Positions 16,749 through 25,546 of a stretch of 33,352 nucleotides of DNA are shown here, one piece after another. The translations under genes were made by a program, and so were the position numbers. The notes beneath the pieces were generated by a model. The model did no database searches. It was not told the origin of the DNA and saw nothing but the letters and a program-made list of their open reading frames with translations. Each line of letters starts with the position of its first letter. Within the stretch, counting starts at the first letter, position 1. The DNA comes from Selenomonadaceae bacterium (GTDB lineage: Bacteria > Bacillota > Negativicutes > Selenomonadales > Selenomonadaceae), in assembly GCA_017406175.1 (NCBI GenBank), contig JAFQZB010000295.1, positions 1-33,352 on the forward strand, written 5' to 3'.

Positions 16749-17711
16749 TTACGCAAGCACACGAGCCAAGCGCATGAATTCGGGATTAAGAGCCTTCTTG
16801 TTATTAACGGCGTCATGCAGGTTAATCGATACGACGTGCCCGCGATTGAAGCCGAAGACAATATCGCTCAAGCCAGAGATGATAGCAAGGGCAGCATGTT
16901 CACCGAGACGACTTGCATTAACGCGGTCGATAACTGTCGGGGAGCCGCCGCGCTGAATGTGTCCGAGTTTGGAAACGCGGGTATCAAGTCCAGTCTTCTC
17001 AGCGATAATCTTGCCGATTTCGTGACCTTTGCCAGCACCCTCCGCCACGACGACGAGGATATAACGTTTGCCAGCGTCGTAGGCTTCCTTCATCTCTTCG
17101 CAAATCTCGTCGAGGTCGTATTCTTCTTCGGGAACGAGAATATATTCCGCGCCGCCAGAGATACCCGCGACCATAGCCAGCCAGCCGGAGTTGCGACCCA
17201 TGACCTCAAGGACGATTGTTCTGCGGTGAGCCGAGGCAGTGTCACGGAGCTTGTTAATCGCGTCGATGATTGTGTTAGCCGCCGTGTCGCAACCGATTGT
17301 ATATTCAGAGCCCCAAACGTCGTTATCAATCGTGCCAGGCAAGCCGACAATCGGGATACCAGTTTCTTGACTCAGGATAGACGCGCCGCGCAGAGAACCA
17401 TCGCCGCCGACTACGACTAAGCCTTGAATGCCTCTGTCGACCAAATTTTTATAACCGAGCATGCGACCTTCGGGCGTGGCGAACCTTTTGCAACGAGCCG
17501 TCCCCAAGAACGTGCCGCCGCGTTGAATGATGTCGCTAACGTCTTTGGACTGCATCTCGAAAATGTCTTCGTCAAGCATACCGTGATAGCCGCCGCGAAT
17601 CCCCCAGACCCTAACGCCGTGATGAAGAGCCGTACGAGTGACCGCACGCACCGCCGCATTCATGCCAGGGCTGTCGCCGCCGCTTGTCATTACCGCGATA
17701 CTTTTTAGCAT
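16749..17711 (-). CDS. pfkA: ATP-dependent 6-phosphofructokinase
   Basis: A 320-residue glycolytic kinase that makes fructose 1,6-bisphosphate from fructose 6-phosphate. Motifs are MTSGGDSPGMNAAVR, GGDGS (102-106), which marks ATP use rather than pyrophosphate, PGTIDND with catalytic D129, MGRNSGW (171-177), E224 and the substrate-binding GHIQRGGSP (H251, R254). The length is exactly that of bacterial PfkA. The ATG at 17711 is preceded by GGGAGGG at the correct spacing; a TTG 21 bases upstream is in frame but would put that site inside the gene. It has its own promoter and terminator, so it is a single-gene transcript. Confidence 0.97.
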   Translation of the reverse strand: MLKSIAVMTSGGDSPGMNAAVRAVTRTALHHGVRVWGIRGGYHGMLDEDIFEMQSKDVSDIIQRGGTFLGTARCKRFATPEGRMLGYKNLVDRGIQGLVVVGGDGSLRGASILSQETGIPIVGLPGTIDNDVWGSEYTIGCDTAANTIIDAINKLRDTASAHRRTIVLEVMGRNSGWLAMVAGISGGAEYILVPEEEYDLDEICEEMKEAYDAGKRYILVVVAEGAGKGHEIGKIIAEKTGLDTRVSKLGHIQRGGSPTVIDRVNASRLGEHAALAIISGLSDIVFGFNRGHVVSINLHDAVNNKKALNPEFMRLARVLA

Positions 17712-17757
17712 AATCGATTCCCTCCCACTCAACCTTCTAAAGAATTTTTACGCGCCA

Positions 17758-17785
17758 ATGATAGCATAAATTTTACGATTTGCAA
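17758..17785 (-). promoter_or_regulatory. Promoter of pfkA
   Basis: On the minus strand: TTGCAA (17785-17780), 16-base spacer, TATCAT (17763-17758) preceded by TGC, an extended -10. It is divergent from the promoter at 17818. Confidence 0.7.
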
Positions 17786-17817
17786 ATATAACGGGCGGCG
17801 CGGCAGAAAAAATTTTC

Positions 17818-17846
17818 TTGATTGACGATAAGGAATTTGATATTAT
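17818..17846 (+). promoter_or_regulatory. Promoter of the HAD-purE-purA operon
   Basis: TTGATT (17818-17823), 17-base spacer, TATTAT (17841-17846) preceded by TGA. The HAD start follows at 17868 with GAGGTGA before it. The short leader (about 15 bases) leaves no room for a purine riboswitch. Confidence 0.6.
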
Positions 17847-17867
17847 TCGTTCGAGGTGATTTGCTTT

Positions 17868-18521
17868 ATGAAACGCGGAGCAATCTTCGATATGGACGGG
17901 ACGCTCTTTGATACGGAGAAACTTTATCGGCAGGCATGGTTGGACGTGGCGGAGGAATTCGGCGAGGAAAGAAACTACGAACTGCCGACGGCGATTAGCG
18001 GCACGAACATAGGCGCGGAATCTCATGCCGTCATAAAAAGATTTTATCCGAACATCGACGCTGAAGCTTATCTAGCCCGCGTGCTTGAAGAGGTTCAAGC
18101 TTGCGCGGAACGGAATCTTGAGCTGATGACGGGCGTTAAAGAAATTCTAGCGTTCTTCAAGGCGGCGGGCGTTCGTATGGCGGTGGCTAGTTCGGCGCCT
18201 GTTGAAGTCATCAAAAAGAACGTGACGCGTTCAAACTTGAGCGGCTACTTTGAAGTTCTGATTGGCGGCGATAAGGTTACGAACGGCAAGCCCGCGCCCG
18301 ATATATTCTTGCTTGCCGCCGAGAAGTTGAATCTTCCCGCGAGTGATTGCTACATCTTCGAGGACAGCTTTAACGGGATAAGGGCGGCTCAAGCCTCTTG
18401 CGGCGTGGCGATTATGATTCCAGACCAAGTGCAGCCCACGGACGAGATTAAGAAGCTCTGCGCGGCAATCTTTCCAAACTTAAACGAAGCAATGTTAGCA
18501 ATAAAGGAGGCTCGCTTATGA
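17868..18521 (+). CDS. HAD-superfamily phosphatase, beta-phosphoglucomutase-like
   Basis: A 217-residue haloacid dehalogenase-family hydrolase with an alpha-helical cap. Motif I is FDMDGTLFDTE with the nucleophile and acid aspartates, motif II is VASSAP, motif III the lysine in GKPAPDIF and motif IV FEDSFNGIRAA. The cap between motifs I and II fits the beta-phosphoglucomutase or phosphatase subgroup. The substrate is unknown; position in a purine operon hints at a sugar phosphate or nucleotide but is not proof. The ATG at 17868 has GAGGTGA 8 bases upstream; a GTG 12 bases earlier lies inside that site. Its stop overlaps the purE start (ATGA). Confidence 0.92.
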   Translation: MKRGAIFDMDGTLFDTEKLYRQAWLDVAEEFGEERNYELPTAISGTNIGAESHAVIKRFYPNIDAEAYLARVLEEVQACAERNLELMTGVKEILAFFKAAGVRMAVASSAPVEVIKKNVTRSNLSGYFEVLIGGDKVTNGKPAPDIFLLAAEKLNLPASDCYIFEDSFNGIRAAQASCGVAIMIPDQVQPTDEIKKLCAAIFPNLNEAMLAIKEARL

Positions 18522-18997
18522 AGGTTGCCATAATCTTAGGCAGTGCAAGCGATTGGGGCGTCATGAAGTCGGCGGTTGATACGCTAGAAAAGTTCGGCGT
18601 CGACGTGGAATGGATAGTTGCCTCGGCGCACCGCACGCCGCAGAGGGTTCAAGACTTTGTTAAGAACTCGTCCGCGCAAATCTTCATAGCGGCGGCGGGC
18701 ATGGCAGCACACTTAGCGGGCGTCGTGGCGAGCTTGACGGTTAAACCTGTCATAGGCGTTCCGATTAGTTCCGAGCCGTTCAAGGGGCTGGATTCGTTGC
18801 TTAGTACAGTTCAAATGCCTGGCGGCGTCCCGGTAGCAACTCTAGCGGTCAACGGCGCAAAGAACGCGGCACTATTCGCCGTGGAAATCCTAGCACTTCA
18901 GGACGGCGAACTTGCAAAGAAACTAATCTCCTATCGCGAGCAAATGGCGGCGGAGGTTGAGCTTAACGATAAACGACTTAGGGAGGCTTTATTATGA
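18518..18997 (+). CDS. purE: N5-carboxyaminoimidazole ribonucleotide mutase
   Basis: A 159-residue class I PurE. It has the substrate-binding GSASDWGVM start, the SAHRTPQRV loop with the catalytic histidine, and the conserved AAAGMAAHLAGVVASLTVKP and GVPI stretches, with GLDSLLSTVQMPGGVPVAT further on. It moves the carboxyl group of N5-CAIR to carbon 4 in purine synthesis. It needs PurK, which is not in this window. AAAGGAGG precedes the ATG inside the HAD gene, and its stop overlaps the start of the next gene by 4 bases, so the order is co-translated. Confidence 0.97.
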   Translation: MKVAIILGSASDWGVMKSAVDTLEKFGVDVEWIVASAHRTPQRVQDFVKNSSAQIFIAAAGMAAHLAGVVASLTVKPVIGVPISSEPFKGLDSLLSTVQMPGGVPVATLAVNGAKNAALFAVEILALQDGELAKKLISYREQMAAEVELNDKRLREALL

Positions 18998-19350
18998 ATA
19001 CTAGGACACATGAAATCATTCGCGAGTATATCGGCGTTCTGACTCATCAGGCACTTAACCGCGAGCTGACTTGGACGACGGCAGTTGGTGACATGGAATA
19101 TCGCTACATTATCAAGGAGCTATTGCCCGACGGTACGGAAGGTAAAGACTTGCTGGGCGTTTCCTATCGTATGCGTTCGGTGGATAGCGTCGACCTGACG
19201 ATTAACGGCGAGACCTTCCGCACCCGCAACAAGCCCATTATCGAACGCGTCGGCATGCTTTTTAGAATCATCAACTACGAGAAGAAGGATAACGTTATCA
19301 GCGACAATACGATTCAGTTCATGCGCAAGTACGTCAACGAGAATCGCTAA
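18994..19350 (+). CDS. Unrecognised 118-residue protein between purE and purA
   Basis: I do not recognise this protein. It is real by context: ATG overlapping the purE stop (ATGA), a ribosome binding site GGGAGG in the purE end, and purA only a few bases after its stop. It appears soluble, with no signal peptide or membrane segment, no cysteine, and many charged residues. A predicted beta-rich middle (YRYIIKELLPDG, then VSYRMRSVDSVDLTINGETF) sits between helical ends. It could be a small regulator or stabilising partner of purine enzymes, but nothing in the sequence proves that. Codon use looks like that of its neighbours. Confidence 0.85.
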   Translation: MNTRTHEIIREYIGVLTHQALNRELTWTTAVGDMEYRYIIKELLPDGTEGKDLLGVSYRMRSVDSVDLTINGETFRTRNKPIIERVGMLFRIINYEKKDNVISDNTIQFMRKYVNENR

Positions 19351-19362
19351 GGAGTGATTAAA

Positions 19363-20646
19363 TTGTCAACGGTGGTTATAAGCGGTGCGCAATGGGGCGA
19401 CGAGGGCAAAGGCAAGATTGTCGACTACTTGGCACAGCAGGCGGACACGGTTGTCAGGTTCCAGGGCGGTAGCAATGCTGGACATACCGTTTCGGTCGGC
19501 GGCGAGGAGTATAAGCTTCGTCTTCTGCCGTCGGGGATTCTGTATAAAGGCACGCTTTGCGTTATCGGCAATGGCGTCGTCGTCGACCCGCAATGTTTGC
19601 TTGAGGAAATTGACAACATGCAAGCTCGCGGCGTCGATACGTCTGGGATTCGTCTTTCAAATCGTGCGCATGTCGTCATGCCGTGGCATAAACTTATCGA
19701 CGAACTCGGCGAGGCTCTTCGCGGAGCAAAAAAAATCGGCACGACCAAACGCGGTATCGGTCCATGCTACATCGACAAGGCGGACAGGATTGGGATTCGC
19801 GTCTGCGACTTGATTGACCGTGACGAATTCGCCGCTAAGGTTCGGGGCGTGCTTGAGGCTAAGAACTTGCTCTTGCAGAAGGTTTATAATCACGCGCCGC
19901 TTGACGCCGAAGAAATTATCCGCGAGTATGAAGGCTACGCCGAGCGGCTCCGCCCGTTCGTGTGCGATACGATTACCCTGCTAAATGAGGAAGTCGACGC
20001 GGGCAAAAAGATTTTATTCGAGGGCGCACAGGCTACGATGCTCGACATTGATTACGGCACTTATCCTTACGTCACGAGCAGTCATCCGATTTCGGGCGGC
20101 GTGGGAATAGGCGCGGGCATTGCTCCAAAGAAGATTGATAAGGTCGTGGGCGTGGTCAAGGCTTACTGCACACGTGTCGGTGAAGGTCCTTTCCCGACTG
20201 AACAGCTTAACGCAATCGGCGATAAACTCCGCACTGCAGGTCACGAGTTCGGAACGGTCACGGGGCGTCCGCGGCGCACGGGTTGGCTTGATGCTTGCGT
20301 CGTGAAATACGCCGGACAACTTAGCGGCACCGATTACATGGCAGTCACGCGCCTTGACATTCTCGACGGCTTCGATGAAATCAAAATGTGCACGGCTTAT
20401 AAAATCGGCGACGAGATTATCAACGAGATTCCCGCTAGCTTGAAAGTCTTGGCTAAGGTCGAGCCTGTCTACGAGACATTCGCGGGTTGGAAAACAGATA
20501 TTAGCAACGTCCGCTTCTACGAAGACTTGCCGATAAACGCCCGCCGCTATCTTGAGCGCATGGCAGAGGTTACGGGCATTGCGCTTGGGATTGTCAGTGT
20601 CGGTCCGAACAGAGACCAAACGATTGTCCTTGAAAACATTTTCTGA
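19363..20646 (+). CDS. purA: Adenylosuccinate synthetase
   Basis: A 427-residue enzyme that joins aspartate to IMP using GTP, the first step from IMP to AMP. The GTP-binding and catalytic start GAQWGDEGKGKIVDYLA and the NAGHTV motif are intact, as are GTTKRGIGPCYIDKA, the FEGAQATMLDIDYGTYPYVT segment and TGRPRRTGWLD. Length is standard. I place the start at the TTG at 19363, with AAGGAG 8 bases upstream (19349-19354); an in-frame GTG at 19354 overlaps that site. It closes the HAD-purE-unknown-purA operon; lysS has a separate promoter directly after the stop. Confidence 0.96.
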   Translation: MSTVVISGAQWGDEGKGKIVDYLAQQADTVVRFQGGSNAGHTVSVGGEEYKLRLLPSGILYKGTLCVIGNGVVVDPQCLLEEIDNMQARGVDTSGIRLSNRAHVVMPWHKLIDELGEALRGAKKIGTTKRGIGPCYIDKADRIGIRVCDLIDRDEFAAKVRGVLEAKNLLLQKVYNHAPLDAEEIIREYEGYAERLRPFVCDTITLLNEEVDAGKKILFEGAQATMLDIDYGTYPYVTSSHPISGGVGIGAGIAPKKIDKVVGVVKAYCTRVGEGPFPTEQLNAIGDKLRTAGHEFGTVTGRPRRTGWLDACVVKYAGQLSGTDYMAVTRLDILDGFDEIKMCTAYKIGDEIINEIPASLKVLAKVEPVYETFAGWKTDISNVRFYEDLPINARRYLERMAEVTGIALGIVSVGPNRDQTIVLENIF

Positions 20647-20675
20647 TTGAGCAAACGAATCTTTTCTGATACAAT
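20647..20675 (+). promoter_or_regulatory. Promoter of lysS
   Basis: TTGAGC (20647-20652), 17-base spacer, TACAAT (20670-20675) with TGA just before the -10. It starts immediately after the purA stop. Transcription would start near 20682, giving a very short leader of about 19 bases. Confidence 0.7.
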
Positions 20676-20676
20676 G

Positions 20677-22197
<1,521 letters not shown>

Positions 22198-22212
22198 TGA
22201 GCAATAAAAAAT

Positions 22213-22242
22213 GTCACCTAGAAAAATCTGGGTGACGTTTTT
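22213..22242. terminator. Two-way terminator between lysS and addB
   Basis: A perfect 10-base-pair stem with one G-U pair (22213-22222 with 22227-22236), an AAAA loop, and GTTTTT on the right. On the minus strand the hairpin is followed by ATTTTTTATT, so it can also end the leftward addB transcript, whose stop codon is 4 bases away. Confidence 0.9.
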
Positions 22243-22246
22243 AGTT

Positions 22247-25200
22247 TCAAGTTTCGTTAGTGAAGTTTTCCATTGCTGAAATAATTTCGGCGGGCTTGCC
22301 GTCAATGGGCGTTAAGGTCTTGTTAATCGCCTTGTCGAAGTTGCACAGCGCGGAGTAAACACAATTCCTGCAAGCGTCATCAGCCTCAGAGAATTTCGCG
22401 GGCTTAACCTCAATATCGCCGTTCAATATCCGCTCGGAAGTCTGTTCCAAAATTTTTTCCGCGTAATCGATTATTATCTGCAAGTCCGCACGGCTAACGA
22501 GATTATCTTTCTTGAAGGCGACAAAATCGCTCGTGCTATCGATTGCGTTCTTTATCTCCTCGTCAACGCGAATCATTCCATGCAACTTTAAATCGTCGTT
22601 CGCCTTAATCCAAACGTCTTTATCGTCTCTGCCCGTCTTATTCGACAGCCTTAAGAGGCAATAGAGCATTGCGCCCGCGTCCCGTCCGCCGACTTCAGCA
22701 AGGTTTTTCGCCGCGTCGAGATAGATAACCAGTTGCAAGCTCAAGCCGCTGAAGATTTTCTTCAAACTAAGGCTAGTCTTGCCCGTCTTGTAGTCGATAA
22801 TCAGGAAATACTTGCCGTCGTCGCTCAAATCAATCCTATCAATGCGCCCGCTCAAATTTATGTTCACGTCGTCGATTTCTTTATCCTCGAAGAAGTTTTC
22901 CTCAAAAATATTCGGGTGGAACTCGCTGACCTTATCCAATTCAATCAAGCGGCTTAGGCTCTCGACGGCAACTTTTTTAATTCGTTCGCGGCGGTGCTCC
23001 AAAGTCTTCGTGCTAAGCAAAATTTTATTGTGAACGTTCGGAGTCAGCTCATCTATAATTTTCTCGACGCGGTTATTTAACTCCGCCGCATTAACCGTCG
23101 CCCAAAGTCGATTCTCCTGCTTCAAGTCGCGACCAAAGCGACTCATGACGGCATGAAGAATATTTCCGATGTCGGGCACCTGAATTTTATATTCGGCGCG
23201 CTCTTCCAAGCCCAAGCCGTATTTAGAAAAATATTTGAAGGGGCATTCGTTAAAGCTCTCAAGGCGTGTGACACTGGCACGCATTTTTTTATTTGGCGCG
23301 TAGAGTTTCTTAGCCGTTTCAGCCGATAAAGTCTTTTCTCCCGTCGCGAATTCAATTTCACTGCCCAGATTCTGTAAAATATCTAACTCCACGCGTTTAA
23401 TAGCTACGGTTGGGAAGATTTTCTTTATCTTATCAAGCAACGATGACGCCGAGATTTTCTTTCCTTCCGCGTCGGCTATCGAATACGACAGATATAAACG
23501 CTCCCGCGCCTCCGTCAGCCCGCGATAGGTTAAAAATTTCTCCGATAACGAACTTTCCTTGCTGCCGAGCGATATTTCAAAGCCCGAATCATTGAGCTTT
23601 ACTCTGTCCGCGTCACTTAGTAATTTCTTTTCTGCTGAACGCTGCGGGAAGTTTTCATCGTCAAAGCCCAAGATAAATATCGCCCGCGAATTTTGCAAAG
23701 AGTTCTGATCGAACTGCGCGACCGTCACTTCATCAAGCCCCGGCGGGATAAGCGACATTTCCAAAGCGTCGAGACCTTCGCCGATTATCGATTCAAATTC
23801 CGTCCGCGTGATTGTCTCCTCGCCCAATGCGTCAACGATTTGTTCAAACAGATTTATCACGTCGTCCCAAATCTTTAGATGCTCCCGCGACAGTGCCAAA
23901 TTCCCGCGAACCTCTTCCGTCTGCGCCCAGTCAGAAAGTTTTTCGTAGACGTTGAGCTCCTCAAGCAGTTTGAACAGTGCCGTTGTTAGCTCGACGACTT
24001 CCCGATTGTTTTTCACGCGCTCGGCGAAATTTATCAGCGGAGCCACGCAAGCTTTCCTTATGGCGTTGACTCGTTCGAGGTAATCAATCTCGTCGGCGGC
24101 GACGGGGCGGGCGGGCGCGTCCAAAGACTTCACGCGGCGATAATCCCAATCTCGTTGCCAATTACTCGCACCCTTTATCCCGAACTCAATAACGTAATTC
24201 TCCAGTAAGTCAATATCCTCTTGCGGCACATCAAAGAAACCTGTTCGCAGGCAACGGAATATTGCTTCACGCCTCCAACCCCTTAGCACTTCTAAAGCCG
24301 ACCGAATCAGCTCTGCTAGCGGGTGATTCGCCGCCGCCCGTTTCAAGTCGACAAAGTACGGTATCGCGTGAATCTCGAATATCGGCTTGATGAGCGAGAA
24401 ATAATTTTCGTCGCGGGCAAGGATTCCGATTTCCCGTAGCCGATACCCTTCCTTGACGAGCCGCAAAATTTCTCTGGCGACCGCTTCGACCTCCGCACGC
24501 TTATTGACTGCCTCGACGACCTTTAAGCCCGTCGCGTCATCAAAACTCCGTGGCTTGTATTCAAAGAGCCGTCGTTCAAAAATTTTCAGCGGCTCATGCT
24601 TGAACCTCTGCGGGGTGTCGAGGCGCGTGATTTTGAATTCAACGCCGACCTCCTCTGAAAAAGTCCTCAGCGTCCTAAACGTCTTGAACGACCGGTTAAA
24701 CAATCCAAGCTCGGAAGTGTTTTCGCGGCTGTTTAGGTTCGTATCCATCGGCAAAGTTATATGGACGTTGCGGGCGCAGGTAAAGAGTTTGTGCAAAAAA
24801 TTTCTCTGTTGCGGGTCGAAGAATATAAACCCGTCGATAAAAATTTCCGCGTCGCCAATCGTCGGCGATTGCTCCATGAATTCCGTTGCCCGCTCCAATA
24901 AATTTTCGTCGTCGGTGAGCTTGTCAGCCATTGCCGCCTTAAAGTCGTCCGTCAACAGTTCCAAATCGTGAAGCTTATCTCGCAGTTCGTCATCAGCAAC
25001 ATTATCTGCCGCCCGATTGAGCTTGTCCGCGTCGATTGAATAAGTCCTTAGCTCCTTTAGCTCGTCGGCTAGAAGTTCGGCGAATTCGTGTTGCTTAGCG
25101 GCTCGCACGAAATATTTTAAGTCGCCCGCCTTATCGCGTCGTAGGAGAATTTTTCTAAGCAACAGTCGCCGCCCGATTTCAGAGATACGAGGAGTCAAGC

Positions 25201-25435
25201 CGCCGCCAATCTCGTCGAGTATTTGCCTTGCGAACCGATTAAAGCTATTCATGCGCGTATTGAATGCGCCGCCTGTCAAAGAGGCAAGCTCCAGCTCCGC
25301 CCGATACGTTTGATACGCCGGCAATAGGAAGATTATTTCGGTCTTGAGCGGCTCGCGTTCCAGAAGTTCCTTAGCGCGTTGCAGGCAAGCAAACGTTTTG
25401 CCCGCACCCGCCCTGCCGATTATCAGTTCAATCAT
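22247..25435 (-). CDS. addB: ATP-dependent helicase/nuclease subunit B
   Basis: A 1062-residue AddB, the subunit that recognises the Chi site and cuts the 5' strand in the AddAB recombination enzyme. Visible are a Walker A near the start (GRAGAGKT, residues 7-14), a central helicase-like region without clear further ATPase motifs, and a C-terminal RecB-type nuclease with GRIDRIDL and the catalytic IDYKTG. Four cysteines for an iron-sulfur cluster are present: C731, C1022, C1025 and C1031. Length is slightly below the usual 1160. I choose the ATG at 25435, with AAGGAG 8 bases upstream; a GTG 9 bases earlier is in frame but overlaps that site. The partner addA is not adjacent downstream or upstream. 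Confidence 0.93.
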   Translation of the reverse strand: MIELIIGRAGAGKTFACLQRAKELLEREPLKTEIIFLLPAYQTYRAELELASLTGGAFNTRMNSFNRFARQILDEIGGGLTPRISEIGRRLLLRKILLRRDKAGDLKYFVRAAKQHEFAELLADELKELRTYSIDADKLNRAADNVADDELRDKLHDLELLTDDFKAAMADKLTDDENLLERATEFMEQSPTIGDAEIFIDGFIFFDPQQRNFLHKLFTCARNVHITLPMDTNLNSRENTSELGLFNRSFKTFRTLRTFSEEVGVEFKITRLDTPQRFKHEPLKIFERRLFEYKPRSFDDATGLKVVEAVNKRAEVEAVAREILRLVKEGYRLREIGILARDENYFSLIKPIFEIHAIPYFVDLKRAAANHPLAELIRSALEVLRGWRREAIFRCLRTGFFDVPQEDIDLLENYVIEFGIKGASNWQRDWDYRRVKSLDAPARPVAADEIDYLERVNAIRKACVAPLINFAERVKNNREVVELTTALFKLLEELNVYEKLSDWAQTEEVRGNLALSREHLKIWDDVINLFEQIVDALGEETITRTEFESIIGEGLDALEMSLIPPGLDEVTVAQFDQNSLQNSRAIFILGFDDENFPQRSAEKKLLSDADRVKLNDSGFEISLGSKESSLSEKFLTYRGLTEARERLYLSYSIADAEGKKISASSLLDKIKKIFPTVAIKRVELDILQNLGSEIEFATGEKTLSAETAKKLYAPNKKMRASVTRLESFNECPFKYFSKYGLGLEERAEYKIQVPDIGNILHAVMSRFGRDLKQENRLWATVNAAELNNRVEKIIDELTPNVHNKILLSTKTLEHRRERIKKVAVESLSRLIELDKVSEFHPNIFEENFFEDKEIDDVNINLSGRIDRIDLSDDGKYFLIIDYKTGKTSLSLKKIFSGLSLQLVIYLDAAKNLAEVGGRDAGAMLYCLLRLSNKTGRDDKDVWIKANDDLKLHGMIRVDEEIKNAIDSTSDFVAFKKDNLVSRADLQIIIDYAEKILEQTSERILNGDIEVKPAKFSEADDACRNCVYSALCNFDKAINKTLTPIDGKPAEIISAMENFTNET

Positions 25436-25456
25436 CTGAATCACTCCTTGCCGAGT

Positions 25457-25485
25457 ATCTTAGCACGGGCGGCAAATTTTATCAA
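25457..25485 (-). promoter_or_regulatory. Promoter of addB
   Basis: On the minus strand: TTGATA (25485-25480), 17-base spacer, TAAGAT (25462-25457) preceded by TGC. It is divergent from the penicillin-binding protein promoter. Confidence 0.6.
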
Positions 25486-25492
25486 AGCTTTA

Positions 25493-25522
25493 TAGACGCG
25501 GCTAATCTGTTTATGGTAAGAT
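25493..25522 (+). promoter_or_regulatory. Possible promoter of the PBP1A-pil operon
   Basis: TAGACG (25493-25498), 18-base spacer, TAAGAT (25517-25522) with TGG before the -10. Both boxes match only four of six positions, so this is weak. AGGAGGGG follows before the ATG at 25547. Confidence 0.4.
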
Positions 25523-25546
25523 AGGCGGCGTTTAGGAGGGGTACTA

